Assembly: GCF_007786475.1 (NCBI RefSeq)
Contig: NZ_VNJJ01000001.1
Span: 1-64,000, forward strand
DNA from: Cohnella terricola
GTDB lineage: Bacteria; Bacillota; Bacilli; Paenibacillales; Paenibacillaceae
Length of the DNA stretch: 64,000 nucleotides
Reading direction: 5' to 3'
Part shown: positions 38,214 through 46,405 of the stretch, one piece after another
How the letters are laid out: each line of letters starts with the position of its first letter
Position numbering within the stretch: position 1 is the stretch's first letter
Made by a program: the position numbers and the translations under genes
The notes under the pieces: model-generated
What the model was told of the DNA's origin: nothing
Databases searched by the model: none
Seen by the model: the letters and a program-made list of their open reading frames with translations, nothing else

Positions 38214-38740
38214 AAATGCGCACCAATTGGGTGATTCTGCTGGGGCTGGTATTGCTCATCCTCGAAAATTCAATCGTGCCCTGGCTCGTCCCTCCGGCGT
38301 GGAGCGATCGACTGCTTCCGCACTTGAACTTCATTCTTACAATTTTCGTGGCCGGGTATGCCGGACGTCACACCGCTTTTTTGTTCGGGCTTGGTTTTGG
38401 CTTGCTTCAGGACTTGTTATCTTACGGCCATTTGATCGGCCCTTACGGATTCGGGATGGGGTTAATCGGCTATGCAGCCGGTTTGCTCGCAGGTTACAGA
38501 AACTTCACGATCGTCGTATTCTCCTGGGCGGTAATCGTCTTCGGTATAATGCTGGATTCGATCGTGTATTGCATTTACAAGCTGTTCCGGATTACGGATC
38601 TCGTATATTCCTTCGTTTTCTATTGGCAGGTGGCGCCTACGGCGCTGCTTCAACTGCTCGTTGCGCTCGTTATGTACGTTCCAGTTCGCCGATATCTGGT
38701 AAAGCCAGCTGTATCTTCGGGCGACGAAAGCCCGGAGTAA
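38210..38740 (+). CDS. mreD: Rod-shape-determining protein MreD
   Basis: A 176-residue membrane protein with about five hydrophobic segments, the third component of the Mre system. The GTG start overlaps the mreC stop (GTGA), and GAGGTGG at 38196-38202 gives the ribosome site, so translation is coupled. The segment FGLGFGLLQDLLSYGHLIGPYGFGMGLIGYAAGLL matches the core MreD signature. The C-terminal tail is short and acidic. Confidence 0.92.
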   Translation: MKMRTNWVILLGLVLLILENSIVPWLVPPAWSDRLLPHLNFILTIFVAGYAGRHTAFLFGLGFGLLQDLLSYGHLIGPYGFGMGLIGYAAGLLAGYRNFTIVVFSWAVIVFGIMLDSIVYCIYKLFRITDLVYSFVFYWQVAPTALLQLLVALVMYVPVRRYLVKPAVSSGDESPE

Positions 38741-38815
38741 GCGCGGTTTGACCTAACAGGCAGGAATTCCGCTTGGCGAAGCAGAATTTCAATAGCGTAG
38801 GGAGGAGCGGACACC

Positions 38816-39478
38816 GTGGCGAGCAAATCAACCATTACAATCAAGGGCATTAAAGAAGGCCTCGTTTTTCTGCTGGACGACCAAGTCGATTTCGTCCATC
38901 TTCTCGACGATTTGAATGAGAAGCTAGACAAGCATGGACAGCAATTCAACGGTCCTATTGTGCATATTTTCATTAAGCTGGGCTCCAGGCAACTGGAAGA
39001 GGAAGACAAAGAGAGAATTCGCGCGGTTTTCCGCAGACAAGGTAATTTGCTGATTCAGTCGATCGAGAGCGACCCTAAGGAAGAGGCCCCGGACCTTGCT
39101 TCCGCGCCGACTTTGCATAAGATAGTTGGTATCGTCAGATCCGGACAAACGTTGGAATACGACGGAGATCTGATTCTTCTGGGGGATGTGAACCCTGGGG
39201 GAACAATCCGATGCAGCGGTAACGTTTACGTGATGGGGGCGCTAAGAGGGACGGTACACGCCGGGAAAGATGGCAATTCGGATGCGATCATAGTAGCATC
39301 TTTAATGAGGCCGACCCAACTGCGGATCGCCGACGTCATTAGCCGCCCGCCGGACGAATGGACATCCTCGGAACCTTGGATGGAATACGCATTTCTACGT
39401 GAAGGGACGATGTCGATCGACAAGCTGACGAGTCTCAGCCGGCAGCGCAAAGAAGTCATGCTGTTCAAAGGAGTGTAG
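38816..39478 (+). CDS. minC: Septum site-determining protein MinC
   Basis: MinC inhibits FtsZ assembly away from midcell. The 220-residue protein has an N-terminal domain (ITIKGIKEGLVFLLDD) and the C-terminal beta-helix that binds MinD (VRSGQTLEYDGDLILLGDVNPGGTIRCSGNVYVMGALRG, near 108-145). The start is GTG behind GGAGGAG. minD begins 4 bp after the stop codon. No minE is present, as expected for Bacillales, which use DivIVA. Confidence 0.96.
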   Translation: MASKSTITIKGIKEGLVFLLDDQVDFVHLLDDLNEKLDKHGQQFNGPIVHIFIKLGSRQLEEEDKERIRAVFRRQGNLLIQSIESDPKEEAPDLASAPTLHKIVGIVRSGQTLEYDGDLILLGDVNPGGTIRCSGNVYVMGALRGTVHAGKDGNSDAIIVASLMRPTQLRIADVISRPPDEWTSSEPWMEYAFLREGTMSIDKLTSLSRQRKEVMLFKGV

Positions 39479-39482
39479 AATC

Positions 39483-40277
39483 ATGGGAGAAGCGATCGTT
39501 GTCACTTCGGGGAAAGGCGGGGTCGGCAAAACGACGACATCGGCCAATTTGGGAACGGCTCTGGCGATGATGGGACAAAAAGTATGTTTAGTGGATACCG
39601 ATATCGGGCTTAGAAACCTCGACGTCGTCATGGGGCTCGAGAACCGCATCGTCTATGATATTATCGACGTCGCGGAAGACCGCTGCAGGGTCGGGCAAGC
39701 ATTGATCAAGGACAAGCGCTTTGAAGAGCTCTACATGCTTCCGGCCGCCCAGACGAAAGACAAGAACGACATTTCGCCGGAACAAGTGCGCCAAATTATC
39801 GAAAGCCTCAAGCCGGACTTCGATTACATTATTATCGACTGCCCTGCCGGAATCGAACAAGGCTTTCGCAACGCGATCGCCGGCGCTTCCCAGGCGATCA
39901 TCGTTACGACGCCGGAGAACGCCGCCGTTCGCGACGCCGACAGAGTGATCGGACTGCTTGAGAAAAACAATTTTCCTTCTCCGAAACTCATTATTAACCG
40001 TATTCGGCCGACTATGGTCAAATCCGGAGAGATGCTTGAGATCGATGACATCTGCCAAGTGCTCGCCATTGATCTGATCGGGATCGTGCCGGACGACGAA
40101 TTCGTCATCAAAGCAGCGAATTCAGGAGAGCCGACGGTCATGAACGTCAATTCGCGGGCGGCCATCGCTTATCGTAACATTGCCCGCCGTATTTTGGGAG
40201 AAACGGTTCCCTTATCGCAATTGGACGAGAAATCAGGCATGTTTAGTAAAGTCAAGAAGTTCTTCGGAATGGGATGA
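39483..40277 (+). CDS. minD: Septum site-determining protein MinD
   Basis: MinD is a membrane-bound ATPase that recruits MinC. The 264-residue protein has the deviant Walker A SGKGGVGKTT at 9-18 and the switch segment YIIIDCPAGIEQGF. A C-terminal amphipathic membrane-targeting helix (MFSKVKKFFGMG) ends the protein. AGGAG precedes the ATG. rodA starts 6 bp after the stop. Confidence 0.98.
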   Translation: MGEAIVVTSGKGGVGKTTTSANLGTALAMMGQKVCLVDTDIGLRNLDVVMGLENRIVYDIIDVAEDRCRVGQALIKDKRFEELYMLPAAQTKDKNDISPEQVRQIIESLKPDFDYIIIDCPAGIEQGFRNAIAGASQAIIVTTPENAAVRDADRVIGLLEKNNFPSPKLIINRIRPTMVKSGEMLEIDDICQVLAIDLIGIVPDDEFVIKAANSGEPTVMNVNSRAAIAYRNIARRILGETVPLSQLDEKSGMFSKVKKFFGMG

Positions 40278-40283
40278 TCGGAC

Positions 40284-41426
40284 TTGCTTAACCGATTGAA
40301 GAAGATAGACTGGATGATGCTGACCATCCTCGTGGCGTTCATGGGGATTAGCACCATTCTAGTGAGAAGCGCAACTTACAACAATCCGGCCTATCCCAAT
40401 CTCGACATTAAGACTCTTATTTTCTATGGAATCGGATTCGGCGTCGTAATCCTGGCGACGTTGGTGGATTACCGGTTAATTTTGAAAGTATGGTACGCGT
40501 GGTATGGGATCGGAATTATATTATTGATGCTCATCTTTGTTATTGTCGAAAAGAAAAACGGCGCCCGAAGCTGGTTCGAGTTCGGCGATTTTTCTTTTCA
40601 GCCAGCGGAGGTCATGAAGCTATTCCTGATCATTGCCATCGCTGCGCTTATGGGGAGACGGAAGGGCGATCCGCTTCGAATGCGGAGCGACGTCATGATC
40701 GTGGTGGCATTTTCTTTCGTACCGTTTATGCTTGTCATGCTACAGCCCGATTTGGGCAACGCGATGATCTATATTTTCATCGTCTTGGGAATGCTCTGGA
40801 TTGGCAATGTTCGCTATTCGTACGTCATGATCGGCTTAACTGCCGTCATAGGCGGTATGCTGCTGTTCGTGACGTTGTTCAATACGTACAACTCGGAAAT
40901 CGAATCCTATTTGAACAGCCACAAGCTCGGTCATTGGTACGAACGGATCAATACGTACATTCATCCAGAAGAAGCCTCCGCGGACGCGCGCAGGCAATCA
41001 GAATACGCTCAAATCGCCATCGGATCCGGAGGACTGTCGGGCGACGGCTATTTGCAAGGGGAATCCAAGAAACGCAAGTTCATCCCTTATACGTACTCGG
41101 ATTCCATCTTTGTCGTTGTCGGCGAGGAATTCGGTTTCCAAGGAGCGGCTTTGCTGCTGCTCTTGTACTTTCTCTTTATCTACCGAATGATTTTGATCGC
41201 CTACCAGTGTTTGGATTTGCGCGGATCGTATATCATTATCGGAATCGCATCGATGATGGTGTTCCAGATCTTCCAGAACATCGGGATGATGCTCGGAGTC
41301 ATGCCGATCACCGGCATCACGCTTCCGTTCATCAGCTATGGAGGAACTTCGTTGCTGCTGAATATGATGTCGATCGGGCTCATCTTCAGCATCCGGGCGC
41401 ATCAAGATAAATATCAGATCGATTAA
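40284..41426 (+). CDS. rodA: RodA-type SEDS peptidoglycan glycosyltransferase
   Basis: A 380-residue polytopic membrane protein of the SEDS family (FtsW/RodA/SpoVE), which polymerise lipid II. About ten membrane helices are visible. The conserved segments are WFEFGDFSFQPAEVMKLFLIIA, LQPDLGNAMIY (with the family's essential Asp region), and the C-terminal signature MPITGITLPFISYGGTSLL. The start is a TTG at 40284, 6 bp after minD, with only a weak ribosome site, so coupling to minD is likely. The neighbours mreBCD and minCD favour RodA (elongation) over FtsW or SpoVE; this is inference. Confidence 0.93.
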   Translation: MLNRLKKIDWMMLTILVAFMGISTILVRSATYNNPAYPNLDIKTLIFYGIGFGVVILATLVDYRLILKVWYAWYGIGIILLMLIFVIVEKKNGARSWFEFGDFSFQPAEVMKLFLIIAIAALMGRRKGDPLRMRSDVMIVVAFSFVPFMLVMLQPDLGNAMIYIFIVLGMLWIGNVRYSYVMIGLTAVIGGMLLFVTLFNTYNSEIESYLNSHKLGHWYERINTYIHPEEASADARRQSEYAQIAIGSGGLSGDGYLQGESKKRKFIPYTYSDSIFVVVGEEFGFQGAALLLLLYFLFIYRMILIAYQCLDLRGSYIIIGIASMMVFQIFQNIGMMLGVMPITGITLPFISYGGTSLLLNMMSIGLIFSIRAHQDKYQID

Positions 41427-41454
41427 CATACCAACTGAGGTTTCCGATTAAAAG

Positions 41455-41498
41455 AGCCGTTCTTTTTCCGATGTGTATTGGAATGGAACGGCTTTTTT
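41455..41498 (+). terminator. Intrinsic terminator after rodA
   Basis: AGCCGTTC pairs with GAACGGCT, followed by TTTTTT; the loop is long (23 bases). Confidence 0.8.
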
Positions 41499-41532
41499 AT
41501 TTGTGCGCACCGCATTATACCAAACTCTGAAA

Positions 41533-41815
41533 GTTGCTCGAAATAATCGAGCTACTCGCCGCGCACCCGGCCAAACCCTGGGGGTTGCTCGAAATAATCG
41601 AGCTACTCGCCGCGCACCCGGCCAAACCCTGGGGGTTGCTCGAAATAATCGAACTACTCGCCGCGCACCCGGCCAAACCCTGGGAGTTGCTCGAAATAAT
41701 CGAGCTACTCGCCGCGCACCCGGCCAAACCCTGGGGGTTGCTCGAAATAATCGAACTACTCGCCGCGCACCCGGCCAAACCCTGGGGGTTGCTCGAAATA
41801 ATCGAACAATGTCGT
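41533..41815. repeat. Tandem array of about 5.5 copies of a 51-bp unit
   Basis: GTTGCTCGAAATAATCGA recurs at 41533, 41584, 41635, 41686, 41737 and 41788, an exact 51-bp period; the last copy is partial. The core is a palindrome GCTCGA, loop AATAA, TCGAGC; some copies have TCGAAC instead, which breaks one outer pair. The rest of the unit resembles CTACTCGCCGCGCACCCGG plus CCAAACCCTGGG. Open frames run through because 51 is divisible by three, but none is credible as a gene. The interval 41429-41924 holds no gene. Confidence 0.93.
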
Positions 41816-41864
41816 GATTACGCCGACGCCGGCGGAGCCTCTGGCATTGCCATCCTGCGGCATG

Positions 41865-41893
41865 GTCTAATCTCCGCTTGTCCGCCATAAGGT
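41865..41893 (+). promoter_or_regulatory. Possible SigE-type promoter for spoIVFA
   Basis: GTCTAATC at 41865-41872 and CATAAGGT at 41886-41893 have a 13-bp gap, the same as the candidate before spoVID. spoIVFAB is SigE-controlled in B. subtilis. Confidence 0.35.
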
Positions 41894-41924
41894 AGTAGGA
41901 GAAAGCGGACAAGGAGGGCTTGCG

Positions 41925-42935
41925 ATGCAAATTCGAAATAACGTTCGTGAACGCAGGCGGGAGAGGATCGCGCAGCTCATCGGGCAACAATCTGTGGAAC
42001 GGAATAACGTTCCCGATACGATCGGGGAAGAACCGAGGCTGCACTTGTTGAAGGACGAGGAGCCTTCCCTTCCTGCCGCCGAGACTTCCCGAGTTGAATC
42101 GATCGCACCGCGTACGCCATCGCCGCCGGACAATTTGCGCTATCCTTCGCAACGATTGGAATTCGAATCGAATTCACTTAGAGAGTCGGATCCCGAACTT
42201 TGGTGGAAGGAACGTGAGAAGCGACTCAAGGCGGGAGAGACACCCGGCTGGCAAGGTTTAAAAGGAATTCCTCCCACGTCTTCCCGATCGAATCAATCGA
42301 CGGGTGGCTTTAATCAGCATCGGTTTGTCCACGGACTGACTCTGCGATTCGTCCTGGCCGCGCTGATGCTTGCGGGAATGTGGGGGTGGCTGAAGCTAGA
42401 GTTGCCCGGTAGCGCGCAAGCCCGCCTCTGGATGGTTCGGTCGGTCACTCAGGATATGGATTTTCAAGCGATCGAAGCCTGGTACGGCGATACGTTCGGA
42501 GGAAATCCCGCTTTTTTTTCGTTTAACCGCCGCGAACCGGATACCCGGTTAGTCTCGGCTTCGCTTTCTCCATCGGAGACCGCGGTCCCCGTTCGAGGAA
42601 AGATCGTTCAAAGCTATGCGGAGAACGGCACCGGTATTAAGCTGTCCGCGCCCGGGGGAAGCGGGATCAGTGCGATCTATAAAGGAAGAGTTCAACAAGT
42701 GACGCAAGATCCGGACGGCGGCGTGACGATTATCGTACAGCACCCTAACCGGGTTCTTTCGGTATACGGAGGCTTAGGTAAATCGTCCGTTAAACCGAAC
42801 GATTGGGTAGAGATCGGGCAACAGCTTGGTCAATTGGACAGGTCCAAGGACGTACTGTCTGAAGGGGTTCTCTATTTTGCCGTACAGCGGAACGGAAGCA
42901 CGATCAATCCCGCGGAAGTGGTCTCCTTTGATTAA
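41925..42935 (+). CDS. spoIVFA: SpoIVFA, regulator of the SigK-processing protease
   Basis: SpoIVFA holds the SpoIVFB protease inactive in the outer forespore membrane until a forespore signal arrives. The 336-residue product has a charged cytoplasmic N-terminus (1-138) and one membrane helix (about 142-160). A C-terminal M23-like beta domain follows (KIVQSYAENGTGIKLSAPGGSGISAIYKGRVQQV, then VYGGLGKSSVKPND), which lacks the complete zinc ligands of an active lysostaphin-type peptidase, as in the family. AAGGAGGG precedes the ATG. Its end overlaps the spoIVFB start. Confidence 0.88.
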   Translation: MQIRNNVRERRRERIAQLIGQQSVERNNVPDTIGEEPRLHLLKDEEPSLPAAETSRVESIAPRTPSPPDNLRYPSQRLEFESNSLRESDPELWWKEREKRLKAGETPGWQGLKGIPPTSSRSNQSTGGFNQHRFVHGLTLRFVLAALMLAGMWGWLKLELPGSAQARLWMVRSVTQDMDFQAIEAWYGDTFGGNPAFFSFNRREPDTRLVSASLSPSETAVPVRGKIVQSYAENGTGIKLSAPGGSGISAIYKGRVQQVTQDPDGGVTIIVQHPNRVLSVYGGLGKSSVKPNDWVEIGQQLGQLDRSKDVLSEGVLYFAVQRNGSTINPAEVVSFD

Positions 42936-43803
42936 ATGGCGGGGAATGGCCTTTCGTCTTCATCCGCTGTTCGTGCTTGTCATGATTGCCTCGATCGCGA
43001 CAGGCCACTTTGCGGAACTAGTGACGTTGTTCTTGATCGTGCTATGGCACGAATTGGGGCATCTAGCCGCCGCTCTGCGTTTCGGATGGACAGTGAAGGA
43101 AATTAAACTGCTTCCGTTCGGCGGCGTCTTGGAAGTGGAGGAAGCGGGGATCGTGCCCGCGAGGGAAGAGCTATGGGTTGCGCTCGCCGGACCGGCCCAG
43201 AACGTCGTTCTGGCGGGGATCGGATATTTGTTCGGACACTTGGGCTGGATCGATCAAGGCTGGTCGGACGATTTCGTGCGTGCCAACGCGCTGATCGGCC
43301 TTTTTAATTTATTGCCCGTTCTCCCGTTAGACGGGGGGCGGATCATGCAGGCATGGATCAGCATTCAGGTTCCCTATCACCGGACGTTGTTATGGAATGC
43401 GAAGATCAGCTTGGTCTTTAGCGTCCTCATCGTCGGATTTTCTTTGTACCCGCTCGCGAACGGCGGCCTGCTGCATTTGAACTTATTAGCGGTTGGTCTC
43501 TTTTTATGCGCAACGAATTGGACTTATTATCGTAACATTCCATTCGTTTTCTTGCGTTTTCTCGTGCATCGGAGCGAAAGGGCGGAGAAGCAGATGGATC
43601 GGGGCAAGCTCTCACAGCCGATCGTTATCTCTGACGACAGGCCGCTGCTGCTGATCATCAAGCTGTTCATGAAGGAACAATATCATCTCATTTATGTCAT
43701 GAAGCAGGGGAAAATCGCTAGAGTCGTCCCCGAGAAGACGGTAATCGACGGATTTCTCGGCCGATTGTCGTCGGGGAATGCGGATTTGAAGTTTTTCATG
43801 TAA
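42928..43803 (+). CDS. spoIVFB: SpoIVFB, intramembrane metalloprotease for pro-SigK
   Basis: A site-2-type protease that cleaves pro-SigK in the mother cell late in sporulation. The 291-residue product shows HExxH in LWHELGHLAA (near residue 40) and the third zinc ligand in LLPVLPLDGGRI (near 130). Several membrane helices are present, and a C-terminal CBS-like domain (ISDDRPLLLIIKLFMKEQYHLIYVM) binds ATP in the family. I chose TTG at 42928, which overlaps the spoIVFA stop and yields a 291-residue protein close to the B. subtilis length. ATG at 42946 is the alternative. Longer in-frame starts lie deep inside spoIVFA. Confidence 0.93.
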   Translation: MIKWRGMAFRLHPLFVLVMIASIATGHFAELVTLFLIVLWHELGHLAAALRFGWTVKEIKLLPFGGVLEVEEAGIVPAREELWVALAGPAQNVVLAGIGYLFGHLGWIDQGWSDDFVRANALIGLFNLLPVLPLDGGRIMQAWISIQVPYHRTLLWNAKISLVFSVLIVGFSLYPLANGGLLHLNLLAVGLFLCATNWTYYRNIPFVFLRFLVHRSERAEKQMDRGKLSQPIVISDDRPLLLIIKLFMKEQYHLIYVMKQGKIARVVPEKTVIDGFLGRLSSGNADLKFFM

Positions 43804-43839
43804 AATAGACATCATCATTTTCCGTTCGCGGAGGTTTAC

Positions 43840-45075
43840 ATGAAGCAACTGTTTCTTCACTATTCGCATAATGTTACCCAATCGGCTCTATTGGAGAATG
43901 GCATCCTGGCCGAATTCGGCGTGGAACGGACGGAAGGCGTTTCGTTGATCGGCAATCTCTACAAAGGACGAGTCGTGAACGTGTTGCCCGGCATGCAGGC
44001 CGCGTTCGTCGATATCGGTTTGCAGAAGAACGCATTTCTATACGTAGATGACGTTCTTCATCCTCATCTGGACAAGCAACCGAAGGAGAAACCCGCTATT
44101 AACGATCTGTTGAAGCCAGGGGACGAATTACTCGTCCAGATTATGAAAGAACCTTTGGGCGGCAAAGGAGCCCGCGTCACGACCCATTTCTCGATACCGG
44201 GCAGGTGGCTCGTGTATATGCCGGATGCGGATTACATAGGCATATCCAAGAAAATAGAGCACGAATCGGAACGCGGCAGATTAAAGGGCCTTGCCGAATC
44301 GATCCGGGCGGAAGGGGAAGGCATCATCCTCAGGACGAACGCCGATGGTGAAAGCCGCGAGGCGTTGGAGGAGGACCTGAACCACTTGCGTCGCGTTTGG
44401 CGGAGCATCTTGGAACGCAGCGAACAGGCAGCAGCGCCATCCGAGCTCCATCGCGACATCGGTCTTGTCGGACGTCTGGTCCGGGACGTGATCACGCCCG
44501 ATACGGAACAGTTGATCGTCGACGACGAAGCCAGCCTGCTGGAGGTCAAAGCCTACTTGCGCCAGGTCGCCCCGGCATTGGAGGGTAAGGTGCAGCTCTA
44601 TTTGGAGCAACCCCCTTTATTCGAGAAGTTCGGGATCAAGGAGCAGATTGACAAAGCCTTTCAATCCAGAATCTGGCTGCCGAGCGGCGGTTATCTCGTC
44701 TGGGAGCAGACGGAAGCCTTAACGGTCATCGACGTGAATACGGGCAAGTATACCGGCTCGGTGGATCTCGAGGAAACGGTGTTCCAGACGAATAAGGAAG
44801 CCGCGGACGAGGTAGCCAGACTGATTCGTTTGCGCGACGTCGGGGGCATTATCATTATCGATTTTATCGATATGGAAACGGAGGATCATCGCCAGCAAAT
44901 CGAACTTCAATTGGAGATGAGAATCAAGCGGGACCGCACCAAATGCCAAGTCGTCGGCTGGACTCGGCTCGGATTGATGGAAATCACGCGCAAGAAAGCG
45001 AGAGAAAACGCGATGAACTTTTTCTACGAAACTTGCGCTTCTTGTAAAGGAAGAGGGAAAATTTATATTCGTTAA
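43840..45075 (+). CDS. rng: Ribonuclease E/G family endoribonuclease
   Basis: A 411-residue RNase G-type enzyme that cleaves single-stranded AU-rich RNA and may mature rRNA ends. The S1 domain occupies about residues 35-125 (GNLYKGRVVNVLPGMQAAFVDIG). The DNase I-like catalytic region has VIDVNTGKYTGS and the metal-binding aspartate in IIIIDFIDMETEDHR. The C-terminus ends shortly after the zinc-link cysteines (TCASCKGRGKIYIR), so the small C-terminal domain of longer homologues is missing. B. subtilis lacks an RNase E/G homologue, so its presence is a lineage difference. CGGAGGTT precedes the ATG. Confidence 0.95.
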   Translation: MKQLFLHYSHNVTQSALLENGILAEFGVERTEGVSLIGNLYKGRVVNVLPGMQAAFVDIGLQKNAFLYVDDVLHPHLDKQPKEKPAINDLLKPGDELLVQIMKEPLGGKGARVTTHFSIPGRWLVYMPDADYIGISKKIEHESERGRLKGLAESIRAEGEGIILRTNADGESREALEEDLNHLRRVWRSILERSEQAAAPSELHRDIGLVGRLVRDVITPDTEQLIVDDEASLLEVKAYLRQVAPALEGKVQLYLEQPPLFEKFGIKEQIDKAFQSRIWLPSGGYLVWEQTEALTVIDVNTGKYTGSVDLEETVFQTNKEAADEVARLIRLRDVGGIIIIDFIDMETEDHRQQIELQLEMRIKRDRTKCQVVGWTRLGLMEITRKKARENAMNFFYETCASCKGRGKIYIR

Positions 45076-45084
45076 TCATTTGTG

Positions 45085-45113
45085 TTGAATTGACGCGATT
45101 GATGTGATAAAAT
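45085..45113 (+). promoter_or_regulatory. SigA promoter for rplU
   Basis: TTGAAT at 45085-45090 and TAAAAT at 45108-45113 have a 17-bp spacer, and TGA before the -10 makes an extended element. Confidence 0.65.
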
Positions 45114-45118
45114 CCTAT

Positions 45119-45241
45119 AGTGCGTGCAATCTGATGATTTGCAGGCTACAACCGCGCTCCACCGGGTCGATAAGATCGGCGCTGCTCTGGCGGCATTACG
45201 CTACGGCATCCGACACCCCAAGAGGCGAGTCTTAGACATGA
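45119..45241 (+). ncRNA. L21 leader-type 5' UTR
   Basis: About 120 bases separate the promoter from the rplU ribosome site. They contain pairing segments such as TGCAA/TTGCA near 45125-45143 and a GC-rich second region (GCGCTCCACC to GGCGG). Firmicute rplU genes are known to carry a structured L21 leader thought to mediate autoregulation. Assignment rests on position and pairing, not on a covariance search. Confidence 0.5.
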
Positions 45242-45254
45242 GGAGGTGCACCAG

Positions 45255-45566
45255 ATGTACGCGATTATTGAAACTGGCGGCAAACAATACAAAGTCCAAG
45301 CAGGCGACGTGATCTTCGTTGAGAAGCTCTCCGCTAACGCAGGCGAAAGTATTACGTTTGACCGTGTACTTGCCGTCTCCAAAGACGGAAGCCTGACGAC
45401 GGGATCCCCGATCGTGTCCGGCGCGTCCGTAACGGGCAAAGTCGAGCAACAAGTGAAAGGCGAGAAAATCATCGTCTTCAAGTACAAGCCTAAGAAGAAC
45501 TACAAACGCAAGCAAGGCCATCGTCAACCGTACACGAAAGTGACGATCGAGAACATTAAGGCATAA
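45255..45566 (+). CDS. rplU: 50S ribosomal protein L21
   Basis: The 103-residue length and the N-terminus [25 protein letters not shown] are standard for L21, as is [27 protein letters not shown] at the end. The GTG at 45246 is part of the ribosome site AGGAGGTG; the ATG at 45255 is the start. It is followed by prp and rpmA in the conserved rplU-ysxB-rpmA order. Confidence 0.98.
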   Translation: MYAIIETGGKQYKVQAGDVIFVEKLSANAGESITFDRVLAVSKDGSLTTGSPIVSGASVTGKVEQQVKGEKIIVFKYKPKKNYKRKQGHRQPYTKVTIENIKA

Positions 45567-45579
45567 GAGAGGCGCCGAG

Positions 45580-45924
45580 ATGATCGCGATTACGATCGTG
45601 CGCAATGACAAGAGGGCTATTATACGGTTTACCGTAACGGGGCACGCTTTTTACAACGATCCTGGCAAAGACATCGTCTGCGCCGGAGTATCGGCCGTCG
45701 CCATAGGAGCGGTTAACGCGATCGAGAAGCTGACGGGCCTGGTCCCTCATGCGGTATCGAAATCGGGCCTGCTCAAGGCGGAAGCTCCGCTTAGCGCGGA
45801 TCCCCTGCGGAACGATCAAGTCCAACTTTTGTTGGAGGGAATGGTCGCCGCTCTCGAATCCATCGTGGAATCTTACGGCAAGTACGTGACCATAAAAGAA
45901 ACTTTTGAGAAAAAAGGAGGTTGA
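45580..45924 (+). CDS. prp: Ribosomal-processing cysteine protease Prp (YsxB)
   Basis: Prp removes the N-terminal extension of ribosomal protein L27 in Firmicutes. The 114-residue product has the catalytic pair His22 (TGHAFYND) and Cys34 ([11 protein letters not shown]), at the same numbers as in the Staphylococcus enzyme. It lies between rplU and rpmA, and its substrate is the next gene's product, which carries the matching cleavage site. GAGAGG precedes the ATG. Confidence 0.95.
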   Translation: MIAITIVRNDKRAIIRFTVTGHAFYNDPGKDIVCAGVSAVAIGAVNAIEKLTGLVPHAVSKSGLLKAEAPLSADPLRNDQVQLLLEGMVAALESIVESYGKYVTIKETFEKKGG

Positions 45925-45928
45925 CACC

Positions 45929-46240
45929 ATGTTGAAGTTAGACCTTCAGTTATTCGCCTCGAAAAAAGGGGTCGGATCGACGAAGAACGGACGGGACAGC
46001 CACTCCAAGCGCCTTGGCGCGAAGAGAGCGGACGGCCAAGTCGTAACGGCCGGAAGCATCTTGTACCGTCAACGCGGCACGAAGATTCATCCGGGCACGA
46101 ACGTCGGCATCGGCAAGGACGACACGTTGTTCGCGCTCGTACCGGGCGTCGTGAAGTTCGAGCGTCTGGGACGCGATCGCAAGAAAGTCAGCGTCTATCC
46201 TGAAGCGCAAGCTCCGGTAGCTGCCGCGCTTGAAGTTTAA
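45929..46240 (+). CDS. rpmA: 50S ribosomal protein L27 precursor
   Basis: The 103-residue protein begins with the Firmicute N-terminal extension [10 protein letters not shown], which Prp removes before the SKKGVGST start of mature L27. The mature N-terminus reaches the peptidyl transferase centre. AAAGGAGG precedes the ATG at 45929; an upstream in-frame start inside prp is rejected. It ends the rplU operon, with a terminator 12 bp downstream. Confidence 0.98.
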   Translation: MLKLDLQLFASKKGVGSTKNGRDSHSKRLGAKRADGQVVTAGSILYRQRGTKIHPGTNVGIGKDDTLFALVPGVVKFERLGRDRKKVSVYPEAQAPVAAALEV

Positions 46241-46252
46241 TAGGGCATCCAG

Positions 46253-46287
46253 AACCCCGGCCAAAACAAGTTGGTCGGGGTTTTTGC
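46253..46287 (+). terminator. Intrinsic terminator after rpmA
   Basis: AACCCCGGCCAA pairs with TTGGTCGGGGTT (one G-T) and is followed by TTTTT. Confidence 0.93.
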
Positions 46288-46336
46288 GTAAACGGGGCGC
46301 TTGCGGTCGTGATTCATGGTGAAGCTGAACGAGCCG

Positions 46337-46345
46337 TGTTATACT
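46337..46345 (+). promoter_or_regulatory. Possible extended -10 promoter for spo0B
   Basis: TGTTATACT is an extended -10 element, 61 bp before the spo0B start; no clear -35 is seen. Confidence 0.35.
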
Positions 46346-46405
46346 GGACAAGTGAATGGCTTCCGGACTTTAGCAAGGAAGGAATTACGAAACGGGAGAT
46401 ATCGC

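Noticed and set aside
40490..41410. Alternate plus-strand frame of 306 codons inside rodA
   Set aside because: It overlaps the membrane-protein frame completely and gives a His/Arg-rich sequence without membrane segments.
41473..42152. Open frames in the 51-bp array after rodA, including a 234-codon minus-strand frame
   Set aside because: They read through the repeat in multiple phases and run antisense into spoIVFA.
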